Positions 37,011 through 47,626 of a stretch of DNA of 64,000 nt are shown piece after piece (position 1 is the stretch's first letter; the number at the start of each line of letters is the position of its first letter). Where the stretch lies: positions 620,001-684,000 of the forward strand of contig CP021225.1 in NCBI GenBank assembly GCA_003999685.1, in the 5' to 3' direction. Below the pieces are notes generated by a model. That model searched no databases. It saw only the letters and a program-made list of their open reading frames with translations, and was not told the origin of the DNA. This DNA is from Taiwanofungus camphoratus (taxonomy: Eukaryota > Basidiomycota > Agaricomycetes > Polyporales > Taiwanofungaceae). Both the position numbers and the translations under genes were made by a program.

Positions 37011-37036
37011 ATATTTTTTTTATTTTTATTTTATTC
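37011..37036 (-). repeat. A-rich tract, possible 3' tail of a retroposed sequence
   Basis: On the minus strand this reads AATAAAATAAAAATAAAAAA at the end of a roughly 250-bp segment (37,037-37,288) of unrelated character. An imperfect poly(A)-like tail is what a LINE or retroposed copy would leave, but neither a target duplication nor a reverse transcriptase is visible. Confidence 0.25.
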
Positions 37037-37288
37037 ACCGGGTTTATACTCCATACGGCGTAGATACATGTAGAGTAATAATGATAGTAAGTGGGCATCC
37101 ATGCCCACATGAGCACACCTACAGGTTTCGGTGGCCTCGTTATATGGCGTGGGCAGGCAATCCAGCAAGGCCTGCCAAAGGAAAGGTACAGTCATCCTGA
37201 GGAAGCCATACCCAACCCCTGCCCGACCCGCTTTTCACGGTCTATGTGGTTATCCAACCCGGTGATTCCGTTCCATCAATAATCCACC

Positions 37289-37842
37289 TGATACAAGCTG
37301 GTATCAATGACTGGAAAGCCTCGAATGTGAGGACCTGACTATTAGAGATGGTAGCGAGGCTTTATGGACACTGCGTATGTCCTCCTGGGCGAAGTCGATA
37401 GGGTCAAGCGAGTACTCAGGTACGAGGCGAGAGGTCGCAAGATACGAGTATAAGATTGCTAGTGGTAACTAGCTACTTGGTAACCAGATTGAACTTAAGG
37501 TCCGACCTACAAAGTACAGGGCCTTATATACGTATTCTACTCTGCGCACGGACCATGGCACGTGGTCTAGGAATCAGCATGAGTAAGCGTAAGTAAGGTG
37601 ATATGAGTCATCGGGCTGTATTAGCAATCAGTAAACGTAAGACAGAGTGTGTAAGTGGGGCCCGATATGAGTCAGTGTCTATGAGTAACCGGGGCCTGTC
37701 TGGGGCCCGTACCGTAAGCAGCGGTGAGTCAAGACGCTGCGCGAAGAAGCTGGGCCTATCTGAGGCCCGTCCTAGAAGCGAAAGGTCATGGGACCGATCC
37801 GAGGTCCGACCAATAAGATATGCGATGAAAGAAATTGTATCA
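37289..37842 (-). repeat. 3' LTR of copy A1 (554 bp)
   Basis: Begins TGATACAA and ends TTGTATCA in element orientation, an 8-bp inverted terminus. It has the same length as and closely matches the 5' LTR of copy A2 (59,232-59,785) in opposite orientation. The flank on the outer side is CCACC; the partner flank is lost, so the target duplication cannot be checked. Confidence 0.9.
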
Positions 37843-37856
37843 TTACCCCCCTACTT
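37843..37856 (-). other. polypurine tract of copy A1
   Basis: On the minus strand AAGTAGGGGGGTAA lies immediately before the 3' LTR. A purine run touching the 3' LTR is the plus-strand primer of LTR retroelements. Confidence 0.7.
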
Positions 37857-37993
37857 ATGATTGAACGCCTGGTCAATCAACTAAACTCCAATGGGGGAGC
37901 GCGTCAAGTCTTGAACTGAACTCTTGTGACCGATGACAAACATTGACGAACTTCCGAGGACGAACTTGAAAAATTCCTGGAAGTAACGAGCGG

Positions 37994-39600
37994 TGATGAG
38001 TCCCGTAGCCTCCTGGGCCCCGAATCGCGATTTTAGGAGCTTTCTGATCCCCCAACCGACCACTCTAAGACTCTCCTACAGCCTACGACAGGAGGGATAG
38101 GTTCCTATAATATTCCTAACGCCCCCTCTCCTTCCTAAACCCTCCTAACACCCTACGAAGTCTTGTGAAGTCACACGAGGTGCTACGAGATTTCGAATGC
38201 TAGACGCGAAGTCCCTAACTCCTGCTAAGTCCACTATCGGACACTGCCGGCCCTCCCATACTGTTCCATTGGATCTAGGTCCTATCTACTACGTCACTCA
38301 TCCCGGGCTTAGCTAAGAAGTCTTAGCTAAGTCTCTCCTAGCTCTTGTGATTGCAGCTACCTCTGATAGGCTCCGAAACGGTCCGAAGTTCCGGAAGTTG
38401 GACTTAGGAAGCCTTGTGCACCCCCATGGGTCTCGATCCTATGCCATAAGGTCATCCTAGGGCGTACCCATATGGCCCTCCACCCAGTTAGGACACCTCC
38501 TGCCCCGATTAGGCCAAGTCCCGCTGCTAAGAACTTTGTGCGCTCTTAGCCCGCTAAGATAGGTGATCACGGCGCATGGCTGCTCTCAGATAGTCATCCC
38601 GCCCTCGTGAATGAAGTTGGTCACCTTTCTACCATTCGTAGTTCCCCTGTTTCAGTTCCTAATTAGTTCCTATCCCCCTCGTGTTCACTTCGGAGTCCAT
38701 GCGTTTTAGTACACATTTCGGACTCGTAAGGATCACTTCGTGCAAGATTAGTTCACCTCACGCTCCCCTATTTAGTCAGAGGTAGTTTACTATGTACAAC
38801 AGAGACCCCTCAGTGCACGCTTCTCTCTTTGGAATACCAGTTCCCCTGTAGCTCCGATCTCAGGAAAGCGCCGCGAGTACAACCTTAGGAACGGTCCTAA
38901 GGTCCCTAAGTCTCCACCCCAGCTTCGTTTCAGTACCTTTGAACTACGTCTACGCTCGCGATATATCTACGAACCACGTCTACGCTTCCCGAACTACGCA
39001 CTATGATCTACGAAAGTCGCCGTGACTTCGCACCCTTCCGCACCTCTTATAGCACCTATCCGGTGGGCCTCCGCCTTAGTTATACCCTTAGGCTCATGTT
39101 GCGTCATCCCTACGTCCTACGAATAGCCCTACGACTCTCCCATAGCCTTAGTTTCAGGCTATAGTACATCTCCCTACGCCCTCGAACTCTTCGACCTCTC
39201 CTACAGGTCTCCTACGCTAGCCAAACCTCGCCCACCTCGCTCTAACAAACCTCTAAACCTTACGCCCTTTAGCTAACTCTAGCTAAAAGGACTTTGCAGC
39301 ATCTACGAAGTCAGCTCGTGCGATTTAGCTAAAACTTCGAAGGACTTCGCAGAATCTTGAAGAACTTTGCGTACTTTGGAGGGCCTCGCAAGGCCTTAGG
39401 GATAGTATAGCACTTAGGAACAAGATCCTGTTGTGCAGGACCCTTGACCCCTTACTCCCCTACTTACAAAAACAAGACATACAGGTTTCCCGGTATCATA
39501 CAGGTTGTAGCTCCTACCCTCACACCCTCACAGTTATCACACTACCCCCAGCCACGTTACGGAGCGCTCCCTAGGTACCAGGGTCCCCTAGGTCGTATCA
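37994..39600 (+). mobile_element. solo LTR of Gypsy family B (B1, 1,607 bp)
   Basis: Runs from TGATGAGTCCCGTAGCC to CTAGGTCGTATCA and is flanked on both sides by GCGG (37,990-37,993 and 39,601-39,604), a clean 4-bp target duplication, inside the 3' untranslated part of copy A1. No internal retroelement sequence remains. It lacks the roughly 90-bp segment that LTRs B3 and B4 share, so it belongs to the shorter LTR subfamily with B2. Confidence 0.9.
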
Positions 39601-39637
39601 GCGGATGTTTCACCGCGACCTGTAAGGGATGATCCTT

Positions 39638-39730
39638 GAACCCATAGGGGATGACCCCTCCAACCGTGAGGATGTTTCACCTCGAACCCATAGGGGATGA
39701 CCCCTCCAACCGTGAGGATCCTTTCACCTC
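39638..39730. repeat. two tandem copies of a 46-47 bp unit
   Basis: 39,638-39,683 and 39,684-39,730 both read GAACCCATAGGGGATGACCC and continue through TCCAACCGTGAGGAT to TTTCACCTC. A third, partial relative precedes them (39,601-39,637). They lie after the third ORF of copy A1, between it and the 3' LTR. Confidence 0.85.
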
Positions 39731-39795
39731 AAACTTTACAGTTTTACGACATGTCGGTCGTATGGTGTAGTTTAATGACGTGCACGGTCGTTCCC

Positions 39796-40074
39796 TCACA
39801 GTTTAGCGACATGCAGGAACCACTCTGGATGATACGGCGGTTCCGGGTCGTTGGCGAATGCGTAATGTACGGTGGTGCATTCACGCGTGAGATGCCCGGG
39901 CGATGGGCGACTACAGCGGAGACATTTGTAGTTGGGGCACGTCCGGTGCGAGTGACGAGTGCTACCACAGAGGTAGCATGGACCGTAGCGAGTGAACGAT
40001 GACAAGGAACCATTTGTCTGAGACATGCGAGCGATGAGTGGGGTGAAAATGTGACTTTTTCTTTTCTTTCTCAT
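39796..40074 (-). CDS. third ORF of Gypsy A1: small double zinc-knuckle protein
   Basis: 92 residues, start ATG at 40,074-40,072, overlapping the pol stop codon by four bases (ATGA). It opens with a basic MRKKRKSHIF. The core CYLCGSTRHSHRTC and CLRCSRPSPGHLTREC are two CCHC-like knuckles (CX2CX4HX4C type), different in sequence from the single knuckle in gag. No other domain is seen. Its position after the chromodomain end of pol is unusual for Gypsy elements. It could be expressed by termination-reinitiation or from a spliced message; it could also be a chance frame, but the paired C/H spacing argues for selection. Confidence 0.6.
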   Translation of the reverse strand: MRKKRKSHIFTPLIARMSQTNGSLSSFTRYGPCYLCGSTRHSHRTCPNYKCLRCSRPSPGHLTRECTTVHYAFANDPEPPYHPEWFLHVAKL

Positions 40075-41603
40075 CGTAAGTCCTTGCGCTGCTTATATGC
40101 GCTTAGCAGCTCGTCCGCAGTACCGGCTAAGTTCTCTTCCAGTTCCCGTGAGTCATCGGCGGATGAGTAACCTTTCCACCTGACTCGGTATTCATGGCGG
40201 TTTCTTTGGCGATTCTCACGATGTCCGACCAGAGCTTTGACTTCGTAGTTATCTTCGCCGCTGATAAGCTCGGGTGGTGGTTCCATGTAGTTGGGACCAT
40301 GCATGTCTGTCTCGGTGTACGGCGAGAGGAGGGCGGCGTGGAAAACGGGGTGTACTCGCCAAGTCGTCGGGAGTTTCAGTTTGTAAGACACCAGTCCTAG
40401 AACATCCGTGATTTTGAAGGGTCCCTCGTGCTTGGGAGCCAACTTCCTTGTCGGGTATGGCAGCTTTAAATTCTGTGAGTCTAGCCATACCTTCTGTCCT
40501 TTGCGGAAACCCGTTCCTTTGGGTTTCACACGTTTTGCTAACACCGCCTGTGCTAGCTCCATTGCAGAGTGTGCGTCTTCCCAAATCTTCTGCAAGTTCC
40601 GCAGTCGATAAGCGGCACCCGGTGTGTCCGATCCGGGGTGTACGACAGGAATCCCTCGAGGTTCATAGCCCATCATGACCTTGAAGGGTGATGCCTTGAT
40701 TGTAGAATGCTCACGCGAGTTGTGAGCGAACTGTGCTGAGCCCAGCAGCGATGACCAGTTGTCCAGGTTGTTGCTCGTGAAGCATCACAGGTAGATTTCC
40801 AGTTCCTGGTTGACTTGTTCTGTCTCTCCATTCGTCTGAGGGTGGAACGCTGTGCTCATGGCCGACTTGACTCCAGTCATACGGCAGAGCTCCTGGAATA
40901 CCTTTGATGCGAATTGTGGTCCTCGATCGCTAATGATCTTGTCCGGAAGACCAAACCACTTGTAAACCTCGCGATATAATGCCTCGGCTGTTCCTGATGC
41001 GTCAATCGTTTTGTTGCATGGAATGAAAATTACCCCCTTCATAAGGTCGTGGTCCACAACAACCAAAATTGAATTGTAGCCCTCTGAAGTCGGCAAATCC
41101 GTAATGAAATTGCAGCAGAATGTACTGAACGGAGTGGCGTGCTGCGCGGATTTGATCGGGAGTAGGGCCGGTCGGGTGGGGTGTGTGTTGACTTTCATTT
41201 GCTGGCATGTGCCGCAACCTTTGATGTATTGTGTGACGAAGTCAGCCATTCCGGGCCACCAGTAGTCTCGTCGGATAGACAAGAGGGTTTTCTGAATTCC
41301 GGGATGGCCGGCGGAGGGGAGGTCGTGATAATTCGAGACCGTTTGTCGTTGTAGGTCCTCGTCTAGGGGAATATACACCCAATTATCGTAGAGGAGGTCA
41401 CTGTCTCAAATCGTCCAGTGGTCATTTGAGCCATTTTGTGCGTTGCGCATCCCTTCTGCGTACAGCGAGTCACTTACGCATGCTTCCGTGATGGAAGCCC
41501 TGAGACTCGTGTCGATTGCTGCTGTCCAAACCTTGTCTGGTAGGATGGTTACATCCTGGTTGTCTGATGAACCGTCGTCGTGGTCGGGGCGTTGGGAGAG
41601 CGC
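40071..41603 (-). pseudogene. pol of copy A1, 3' part: integrase and chromodomain
   Basis: Resumes in the tether after RNase H and reads the integrase zinc finger (HDLPSAGHPGIQKT ... CGTCQQMK), the catalytic core (FITDLPTSEGYNSILVVVDH; FGLPDKIISDRGPQFAS; MSTAFHPQTNGETEQVNQEL), then VWLDSQNLKLPYPTRKLAPK and a C-terminal chromodomain (YEVKALVGHR ... YRVRWKGYSSADDS). The chromodomain has SRELEENL where W-EP-ENL is usual. Nonsense codons stand at 41,406-41,408 (CGA in A2, TGA here) and 40,785-40,787 (TGA in EIYL-stop-CFTS, beyond the part of A2 that can be compared). The left end touches LTR B2. Confidence 0.88.
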
Positions 41604-42584
41604 TGATACGACCTAGGGGACCCTGGTACCTAGGGAGTGCTCCACAACGTGGCTGTGGGGTAGTGTGATAACTGTGAGGATATGAGGGTAGGAGCTACAA
41701 CCTGTACGATACCGGGAAACCTGTATGTCTTGTTTTTGTAAGTAGGGGAGTAAGGGGTCAAGGGTCCTGCACAACAGGATCTTGTTCCTAAGTGCTATAC
41801 TATCCCTAAGGCCTTGTGAGGCCCTCCAAAGTACGTGAAGTTCTTCGAGATTCTGCGAAGTCCTTCGAAGTTTTAGCTAAATCGCACAAGCTGACTTCGT
41901 AGGTGCTGTGAAGTCCTTTTAGCTAGGGTTAGCTAAAGGGCGTAAGGCTTAGAGGTTTGTTAGAGCGAGGTGGGCGAGGTTTGGCTAGCGTAGGAGACCT
42001 GTAGGAGAGGTCAGAGAGTTCGAGGGCGTAGGGAGATGTACTATAGCCTGAAACTAAGGCTATGGGAGAGTCGTAGGGTTATTCGTAGGACGTAGGGATG
42101 ACACAACGTGAGCCTAAGGGTATAACTAAGGCGGAGGCCCACCGGGTAGATGCTATATGAGGTGCCGAAAGGTGCAAAGTCACGGCGACTTCGTGGATCG
42201 TAGTGCGTAGTTTGGGAAGTGTAGATGTGGTTCGTAGATATATCGCGAGCGTAGACGTAGTTCAAAGGTACTGAAACGGAGCTGGGGTGGAGACTTAGGG
42301 ACCTTAGGACCGTTCCTAAGGTTGTACTCGCGGCGCTTTCCTGAGATCGGAGCTACAGGGGAACTTTGTATTCTGAAGTAGTGTTGCCGCGGCTTCAGCT
42401 TGAAGCCGGCTGATAGCCGGAAGCTGAGCCGCGACTTTCAGCGACTCGGCTTGTTTCGGCTATGCCAATAACCGGCTCTGCCTGCATCGACTAAAGTCGT
42501 AGCCGTGACTTTGCAGTCGGCTGTAGCCGGTAGGGTCGAGATCACGTGATGCTCTCTACGGGCTGGTACTGTCACACGGTACTG

Positions 42585-42985
42585 CTGTGGTTACACATCT
42601 TTGGTGGTCAAAACACAAGGCCATCCACAACTCGGTCTACAGCGGCAGCTCTACTGCTGCAGCTGCCTCCTCCAGCAAGCTCCTGCTCACCTTTTGCCCC
42701 AAAAAGCCCTCCCCACCCTCCGATGGTGACCTGGTGTTCCTCCATGTGCCCCACGCTGCAACAGACCCCCCCGTGCTACCCCAGCAGCGCCCGCTTCGAC
42801 TTGGGCCATGACTTGCTTGGCCCCTCACCGTCCAAGGCGCACCTGTTTGCCGCCTACACTGACCCTGCGGCCCGCTCCACTGCAAGAAGAGCAAGCCGTC
42901 GCCCCCACTCCCGCCTATGCCTGTGCTGGCTCCCCTGCCCAATGGGGCATTCAACCTGCGTGCCTTCCGCCACGTCCGTCCCGCC
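42585..42985 (+). pseudogene. captured gene fragment 1 in the hAT
   Basis: GC-rich, gene-like sequence in which plausible protein text changes frame more than once: LLLTFCPKKPSPPSDGDLVF, LHVPHAATDPP, then SKAHLFAAYTDPAARSTA. The parent gene is not recognised. The frame changes suggest introns or decay. An opposite-strand frame is also long, but GC-rich sequence produces this by chance. Confidence 0.4.
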
Positions 42986-43560
42986 TCCCCTGAGCCCTCT
43001 GAGCTGCCGCTGCTCCACCCACCCTCGGTGCTGTCCGGTGTCTCGGCGAGCAGCCTCGCCCCGCCTGGTGCTCGCCCCTGTGCAGGCAGCTTTGCGTCCA
43101 CGTCCACGTCGCCACCAGACTCGCCGCAGCGGATCTCGGTGGCTGCGTTCTGGGAGATGGCGGCGCGATGCAGCGCTGTGAACTCGCCGTCGCCGTCCTC
43201 GGCGGACCTGGCGCGCGAGGGCGCATCCTCCTTCGGCCGGCCCACGTGCACGTCCCCGCCTGCACCTCGCCTGCCCACCAGGGTCGTCGACGCTGGGCCT
43301 GAGGCGCAACGGCATGATCACGCCGCGGTCTGCTGCAAAGGCGCGCTCGGAGCTCGGGCACCGCGCACGCCCGTTGCCCGTGCAGGCCCCGGTGCGCACG
43401 ACGCCGTCGAGCTCGGCGCAGTCGAACGGAGCGCGACAGCGTATACAGCCACGCGTGGGCGTCGGTGTCGACGTCTGCGCTGATGCCGAGCACCGCGGCC
43501 AAGCGCGCGTCGATGCTGGCTGCTGCGAACAAGGGCACGTCAGGTGAGCCTCCGGTCTTG
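42986..43560 (+). pseudogene. captured gene fragment 2, first copy of a duplicated segment
   Basis: Encodes EPSELPLLHPPSVLSG, SPQRISVAAFWEMAARCSAV and NSPSPSSADLAREGASSFGR, then, in another frame, text matching GVRRNxxITPRSAAKARSEL and SALMPSTAAKRASMLAAANK. The RISVAAFxEM and serine-rich style is common in large basidiomycete regulatory proteins. The same order recurs at 44,975-45,660 at clearly lower than perfect identity, so the duplication is old or two related gene regions were taken up. Confidence 0.5.
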
Positions 43561-44974
43561 TGCTTCTTTCCCCCTTGCCTTGCCTGTTCGCGTCCTTGCC
43601 GAGCATGCACTCACACCCTCCCACAGGCTCCACCACAGACCTGCAACGCCCACCGCCCACCAAACGTGAACGCGCTCCTCCCGGCTCGCCCCCGACGCCT
43701 AAAGCGCACATCCCGCATCCAGCGCATCCCCCACTTGGGGTGTGCATGCGCAGCCGCTGCTGTCAGCCTGCGGCGTGCATGCTAGCTCGCTTCCCCGCTG
43801 CTCGTCTCGCTTCGACCCTGGCATCGTGCGAGAGGGCTACGCCACATCCGCCGCACGCCCGTCCCTCCCACGTCCCAGGCCTGCAGCCAGTCCTACCGAC
43901 CACGCATCTGGCCAACTGCTGTCTCGCGCGACCTGGCTTTCGTGCTCCCCGCATTCGCGCGCTGGCCACGGCACACCTGCTCAATACAGAGAAGAGCCAG
44001 GGTCTGTGGATAGGCGAGGTGGCTCCGTCTCCGGAACGTGCAGGCAGCAGTCAAACTTGCTGTACGACAGGCAGGGTGAGACTTTGTCGTTGCCCGCCCA
44101 CTGCGCTCGCCGCGCGGGCCGGCGCGCAAGTGGCGCGCAAGTGCACCATGTCGCAACTCGCTCAGACAGGAGCGCTACCCTCTCGCCCTCTCGCTCCCCC
44201 GCCCACTGATGGCTGTCACAGGTCGTGGGCGGCGGGTCCGTCCCGGCCTAATTCTGATGGGTGGTGCGTATCGCTGTGCTCGGGCATCTGACGGATCCGA
44301 CAACGAGCGCTCTTGCCTGCATCGCGGGACCGGTGTGCGGAGGCGCACAAGCGCTTCGAGGCCTGGTGTGCTCCGCGCCATGTGCGCTGCCCGTGCAGAC
44401 CATCCGAGCAGGCGCACCACTCTGTTGCGCTCGAGTCTCAGCTAGCTACCGGCCCAGCCCAGACCAAGCCGCGTCCCACCGCGCCCGGTGGTGCGTGTGC
44501 AGCGATCGGTCTCAGATGTTTCCCTCGTCTGGTGTCGCTCGTGTGTGGGCCGCTTTCCACGCGCGGTTCTGCAGCATGCTGTGGCGGTTGCCCTAGGGAC
44601 AACAGTCACCGTTCTTCGACGCGATCAGGCAGAACCTCGAGGTCGTGCGTGGGGCGTGCGCCAGAGGGCGGGCGACCTGCCGTCCGAGCGGCCGCACGAG
44701 AATCACGCGGAGGAGCAGCCGTGCAGCGGAGAGCGCGACAAGGGAGACGAGGAATCAAGGAGCTATCGACTTTGGAGGAGAGCGCGTGCACGCTCAGAAG
44801 GGAGAGAGCACAGCGGAGGCACTCTGCTCCGTGCTCGGTCATGCCATACCCAGCACCTCCGTGCACATCCGGGAGGCCTGGGGCACTGGCACGGGCTGGC
44901 GTCGTGCGTACAGAAAAAGACTATCTACCGGTAAGTTGACGCTATATACTATTTTTCAGGCCTCCTCGCACGGA
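43561..44974. other. interior hAT cargo of unknown origin
   Basis: GC-rich sequence between the two copies of the duplicated segment. Long overlapping frames exist on both strands without recognisable domains. CACGCTCAGAAG and related words recur. It may consist of several gene pieces, and its parents are not recognised. Confidence 0.35.
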
Positions 44975-45660
44975 CGGCTCGGGTCCGCCAGAGCTGCCAC
45001 TGCTGCGCCCACCCTCGGCGCTGTCTGGGATCTCCGCGAGCAGCCTGGCGGTGGGCGGCGCCCATCCGCGTGCGGGCAGCTTGGCGTCGGCGTCGGCGTC
45101 TCCGTCGCCGACAGCAGACTCGCCGCAGCGGATCTCGGTGGCTGCGTTCCGGGAGATGGCTGCACGTCGGAGCGCAGGGAACTCGCCGTCGCCGTCGTCT
45201 GGGGACCTGGGGCGCGAGGGGGCGTCACCCTTTGGCCGGCCACCATCTGCACTGGGGCGCACGTCGCCGGCTGGGCGCAGGACACGGCACCGTTGGGCGG
45301 CAGCATCAACGCACTCGACGTCATCCGAGCCAGATTCGGACTCGGACTCGGACGCGGACGCGGATGCGGACTCCGGGGAAGACTCGGCAGGGTCGTTGAC
45401 GGTGGGCGTGAGGCGCAACCGCACGATCACACCGCGGTCGGCTGCAAAGGCGCGCTCGGAGCTTGGGCACCACGCGCGCCTGTCGCCCGTGCATGCCCCG
45501 GTGCGCATGACGCCGTCAAGCTCGGTGCAGTCGAACGCAAGCGGGGGCCGCCACAGCGTGTACAGCCGGGCCCGACGTCCGCCCTGATGCCCAGCGCCGC
45601 GGCCAAGCACGCGTCGATGCTCGCTGCGGCGAACAAGGGCGTGGCTGCCCACGCGCAGCC
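44975..45660 (+). pseudogene. captured gene fragment 3, second copy of the duplicated segment
   Basis: Reads PELPLLRPPSALSGISASSL, SPQRISVAAFREMAARRSAG, NSPSPSSGDLGREGASPFGR, an acidic DSDSDSDADADADSGEDS run (45,333-45,385), GVRRNRTITPRSAAKARSEL and SALMPSAAAKHASMLAAANK. It is longer than the first copy because it keeps the aspartate-rich stretch. The better reading frame suggests that it is nearer to the parent gene. Confidence 0.5.
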
Positions 45661-45677
45661 AGACCGCGCCCGCAGAC

Positions 45678-46475
45678 ATGCCCCTCCCGCTGTCCACATC
45701 ACCCGCGTCGCTCGCGTCCGTACCTTCGCTCGCATCGCCCACCCCGCCCGCGTCCCCCGCTTCGGTATCGGCCCCTGCGCCGCCATCACCAACAACTGCG
45801 CGGAAACCGAACGGCCGCTCGCTCTCGACTCTGGACGCCGGCGCACTCGTAGGTGAGGGCGTCAAGGACCTCTCGGGCCCGGCGCCGATCGTGCCCACGC
45901 CGATTCGCGAGCGCTCGCCCCCGCCAGCGTTCAGCGTCACTTCGCGCCCCACGTTGCAGACGCAGTTCGCCGGCGTGCAGGGGCAGACGCCGTACTCACT
46001 GCAACAGCAACAGCACCAGCTGCAGGCACAACAACAGCAGCAACAGCAGCATCAACAAGCGCAACAGCTGACTGTACGCATGATCAGCTCCCCGCCCCAG
46101 CTCCCGCCCTCGCCACCAGCTCTGCCCGCCGGCAGGCAGCCGCTCATCCCCAACGGCGGCATGCCCCCTTCGAAGGGCTTTACGGGCGGGGGGCTCCTTG
46201 CGAGCGCCACGGCGAACCCTACGGTACCAAGCAACCCGCCTGCGCCCGCACTGCGCGCCACCGCGCCGCGACGGCGAGCCAGGCGTCAGACGCCCCGCGG
46301 TAGGACCAGCCACAGACGCTCTGCCCGTTCGCCCGTTCGCGCGGCCGCTCGGGCGCACGGGCAGCCCTGCGCGCCAGGCCAACTCGGGATCTGGATCGGG
46401 CGTGACGTCGTCCTCCGCGTCGTCGCTCTCGCTTGCGGCGCCTGCGCAACTGGCACCGAAGGCACTGGGATGTAG
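45678..46475 (+). pseudogene. captured gene fragment 4 with a polyglutamine tract
   Basis: A 265-residue open frame that seems to continue fragment 3 after a frame change: proline/serine-rich LASPTPPASPASVSAPAP, then RKPNGRSLSTLDAGALVGEG, then a glutamine/histidine tract QQQQHQLQAQQQQQQQHQQA at about 46,005-46,060, LPPSPPALPAGRQPLIPNGG and a basic, arginine-rich end. Such composition is typical of fungal transcriptional regulators. It stops about 300 bp before the right end of the hAT. No parent gene is recognised. Confidence 0.5.
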
Positions 46476-47626
46476 TACATCCAGCTACATAGTTACCTGC
46501 ATTTTTCCTGATGTTTTGGTTATGTTTGTATTAGAGACGTCACATTGCATCCTAGGTGAAGTAATTGTTATCCATTGTAGATTCTTATATGTAGTATATA
46601 TAGCAATATAACTGAATATATCAGAGATGGTTTAGTCCCACACATCGACTAGAGTCGACTTTGAGTCGCGGCTTGTAGTCGAGCCGATCACAAGCCGCGA
46701 CTTGCCAAGTCATAGTCAAGCCGTGATATGAGAAAGTCGCGGCTTGTGGTAGTCGGTTTGCGACTAGCCGAGCCGCGGCAACACTATTCTGAAGAGAGAA
46801 GCGTGCACTGAGGGGTCTCTCCCGTACATAGTAAACTACCTCTGACTAAATAGGGGAGCGTGAGGTGAACTATTCTTGCACGAAGTGATCCTTACGAGTC
46901 CGAAATGTGTACTAAAGCGCATGGACTCCGAAGTGAACACGAGGAGGATAGGAACTAATTAGGAACTGAAACAGGGGAACTACATACGGTAGAAAGGTGA
47001 CCAACTTCATTCACGAGGGCGGGATGACTATCTGAGAGCAGCCATGTGCCGTGATCACCTATCTTAGTGGGCTAAGAGCGCACAAAGTTCTTAGCAGCGG
47101 GACTTGGCCTAATTGAGGTAGGAGGTGTCCTAACTGGGTGGAGGGCCATATGGATACACCCTAGGATGACCTTATGGCATAGGATCGAGACCCATGGGGT
47201 GCGCAAGGCTTCCTAAGTCCAACTTCCGGAACTTCGGACCGTTTCGGAGCCTATTGGAGGTAGCTGCAATCACAAGAGCTAGGAGAGACTTAGCTAAGAC
47301 TTCTTAGCTAAGCCCGGGATGAGTGACGTAGTAGATAGGACCTAGATCCAATGGAACAGTATGGGAGGACCGGCAGTGTCCGATAGTGGACTTAGCAGGA
47401 GTTAGGGGCTTTGCGTCTAGCATTCGAAACCTCATAGCACCTCGTGTGACTTCGCAAGACTTCGTAGGGTGTTAGGAGGGTTTAGGAAGGAAAGGGGGCG
47501 TTAGGAATATTATAGGGACCTATCCCTCCTGTCGTAGGCTGTAGAAGAGTCTTAGAGTGGTCGGTTGGGGGATTAGAAAGCTCCTAAAATCGTGATTCGG
47601 GGCCCAGGAGGCTACGGGACTCATCA

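Larger units (their letters stand above)
42379..46786. mobile_element. 4,408-bp hAT-type element carrying gene fragments, no transposase
   Basis: Ends are TAGTGTTGCCGCGGCT and its exact complement (16 bp), fitting the hAT rule YARNG. The 8-bp duplication TTCTGAAG flanks both sides (42,371-42,378; 46,787-46,794), and the other B LTRs show the uninterrupted site. About 160 bp inside each end are repeated AAGCCGCGACT/AGTCGCGGCTT words, typical subterminal transposase sites. The interior (42,600-46,480) is far more GC-rich than its surroundings and encodes no hAT transposase on either strand. It looks like pieces of host genes. A non-autonomous, Pack-type element mobilised by a transposase elsewhere is the best reading. 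Confidence 0.85.
41604..47626 (-). mobile_element. LTR of Gypsy family B (B2), split by a hAT element
   Basis: Element orientation is minus: TGATGAGTCCC starts at 47,626 and CGTATCA ends at 41,604. The LTR sequence itself is about 1.6 kb; 4.4 kb is the hAT inserted at 42,379. The outer flanks differ: GCGC on the left, CCGG on the right. Each flank matches a different position of copy A2 about 850 bp apart, so this LTR is best read as the product of recombination between two B insertions. Confidence 0.85.

Noticed and set aside
42637-45952. Long open frames on both strands inside the hAT (for example 42,854-43,747 -, 44,645-45,856 +, 44,942-45,952 -)
   Set aside because: Frames on opposite strands overlap almost fully, have arginine/alanine/glycine composition and no domains; this is expected of sequence with very high GC and few stop codons.
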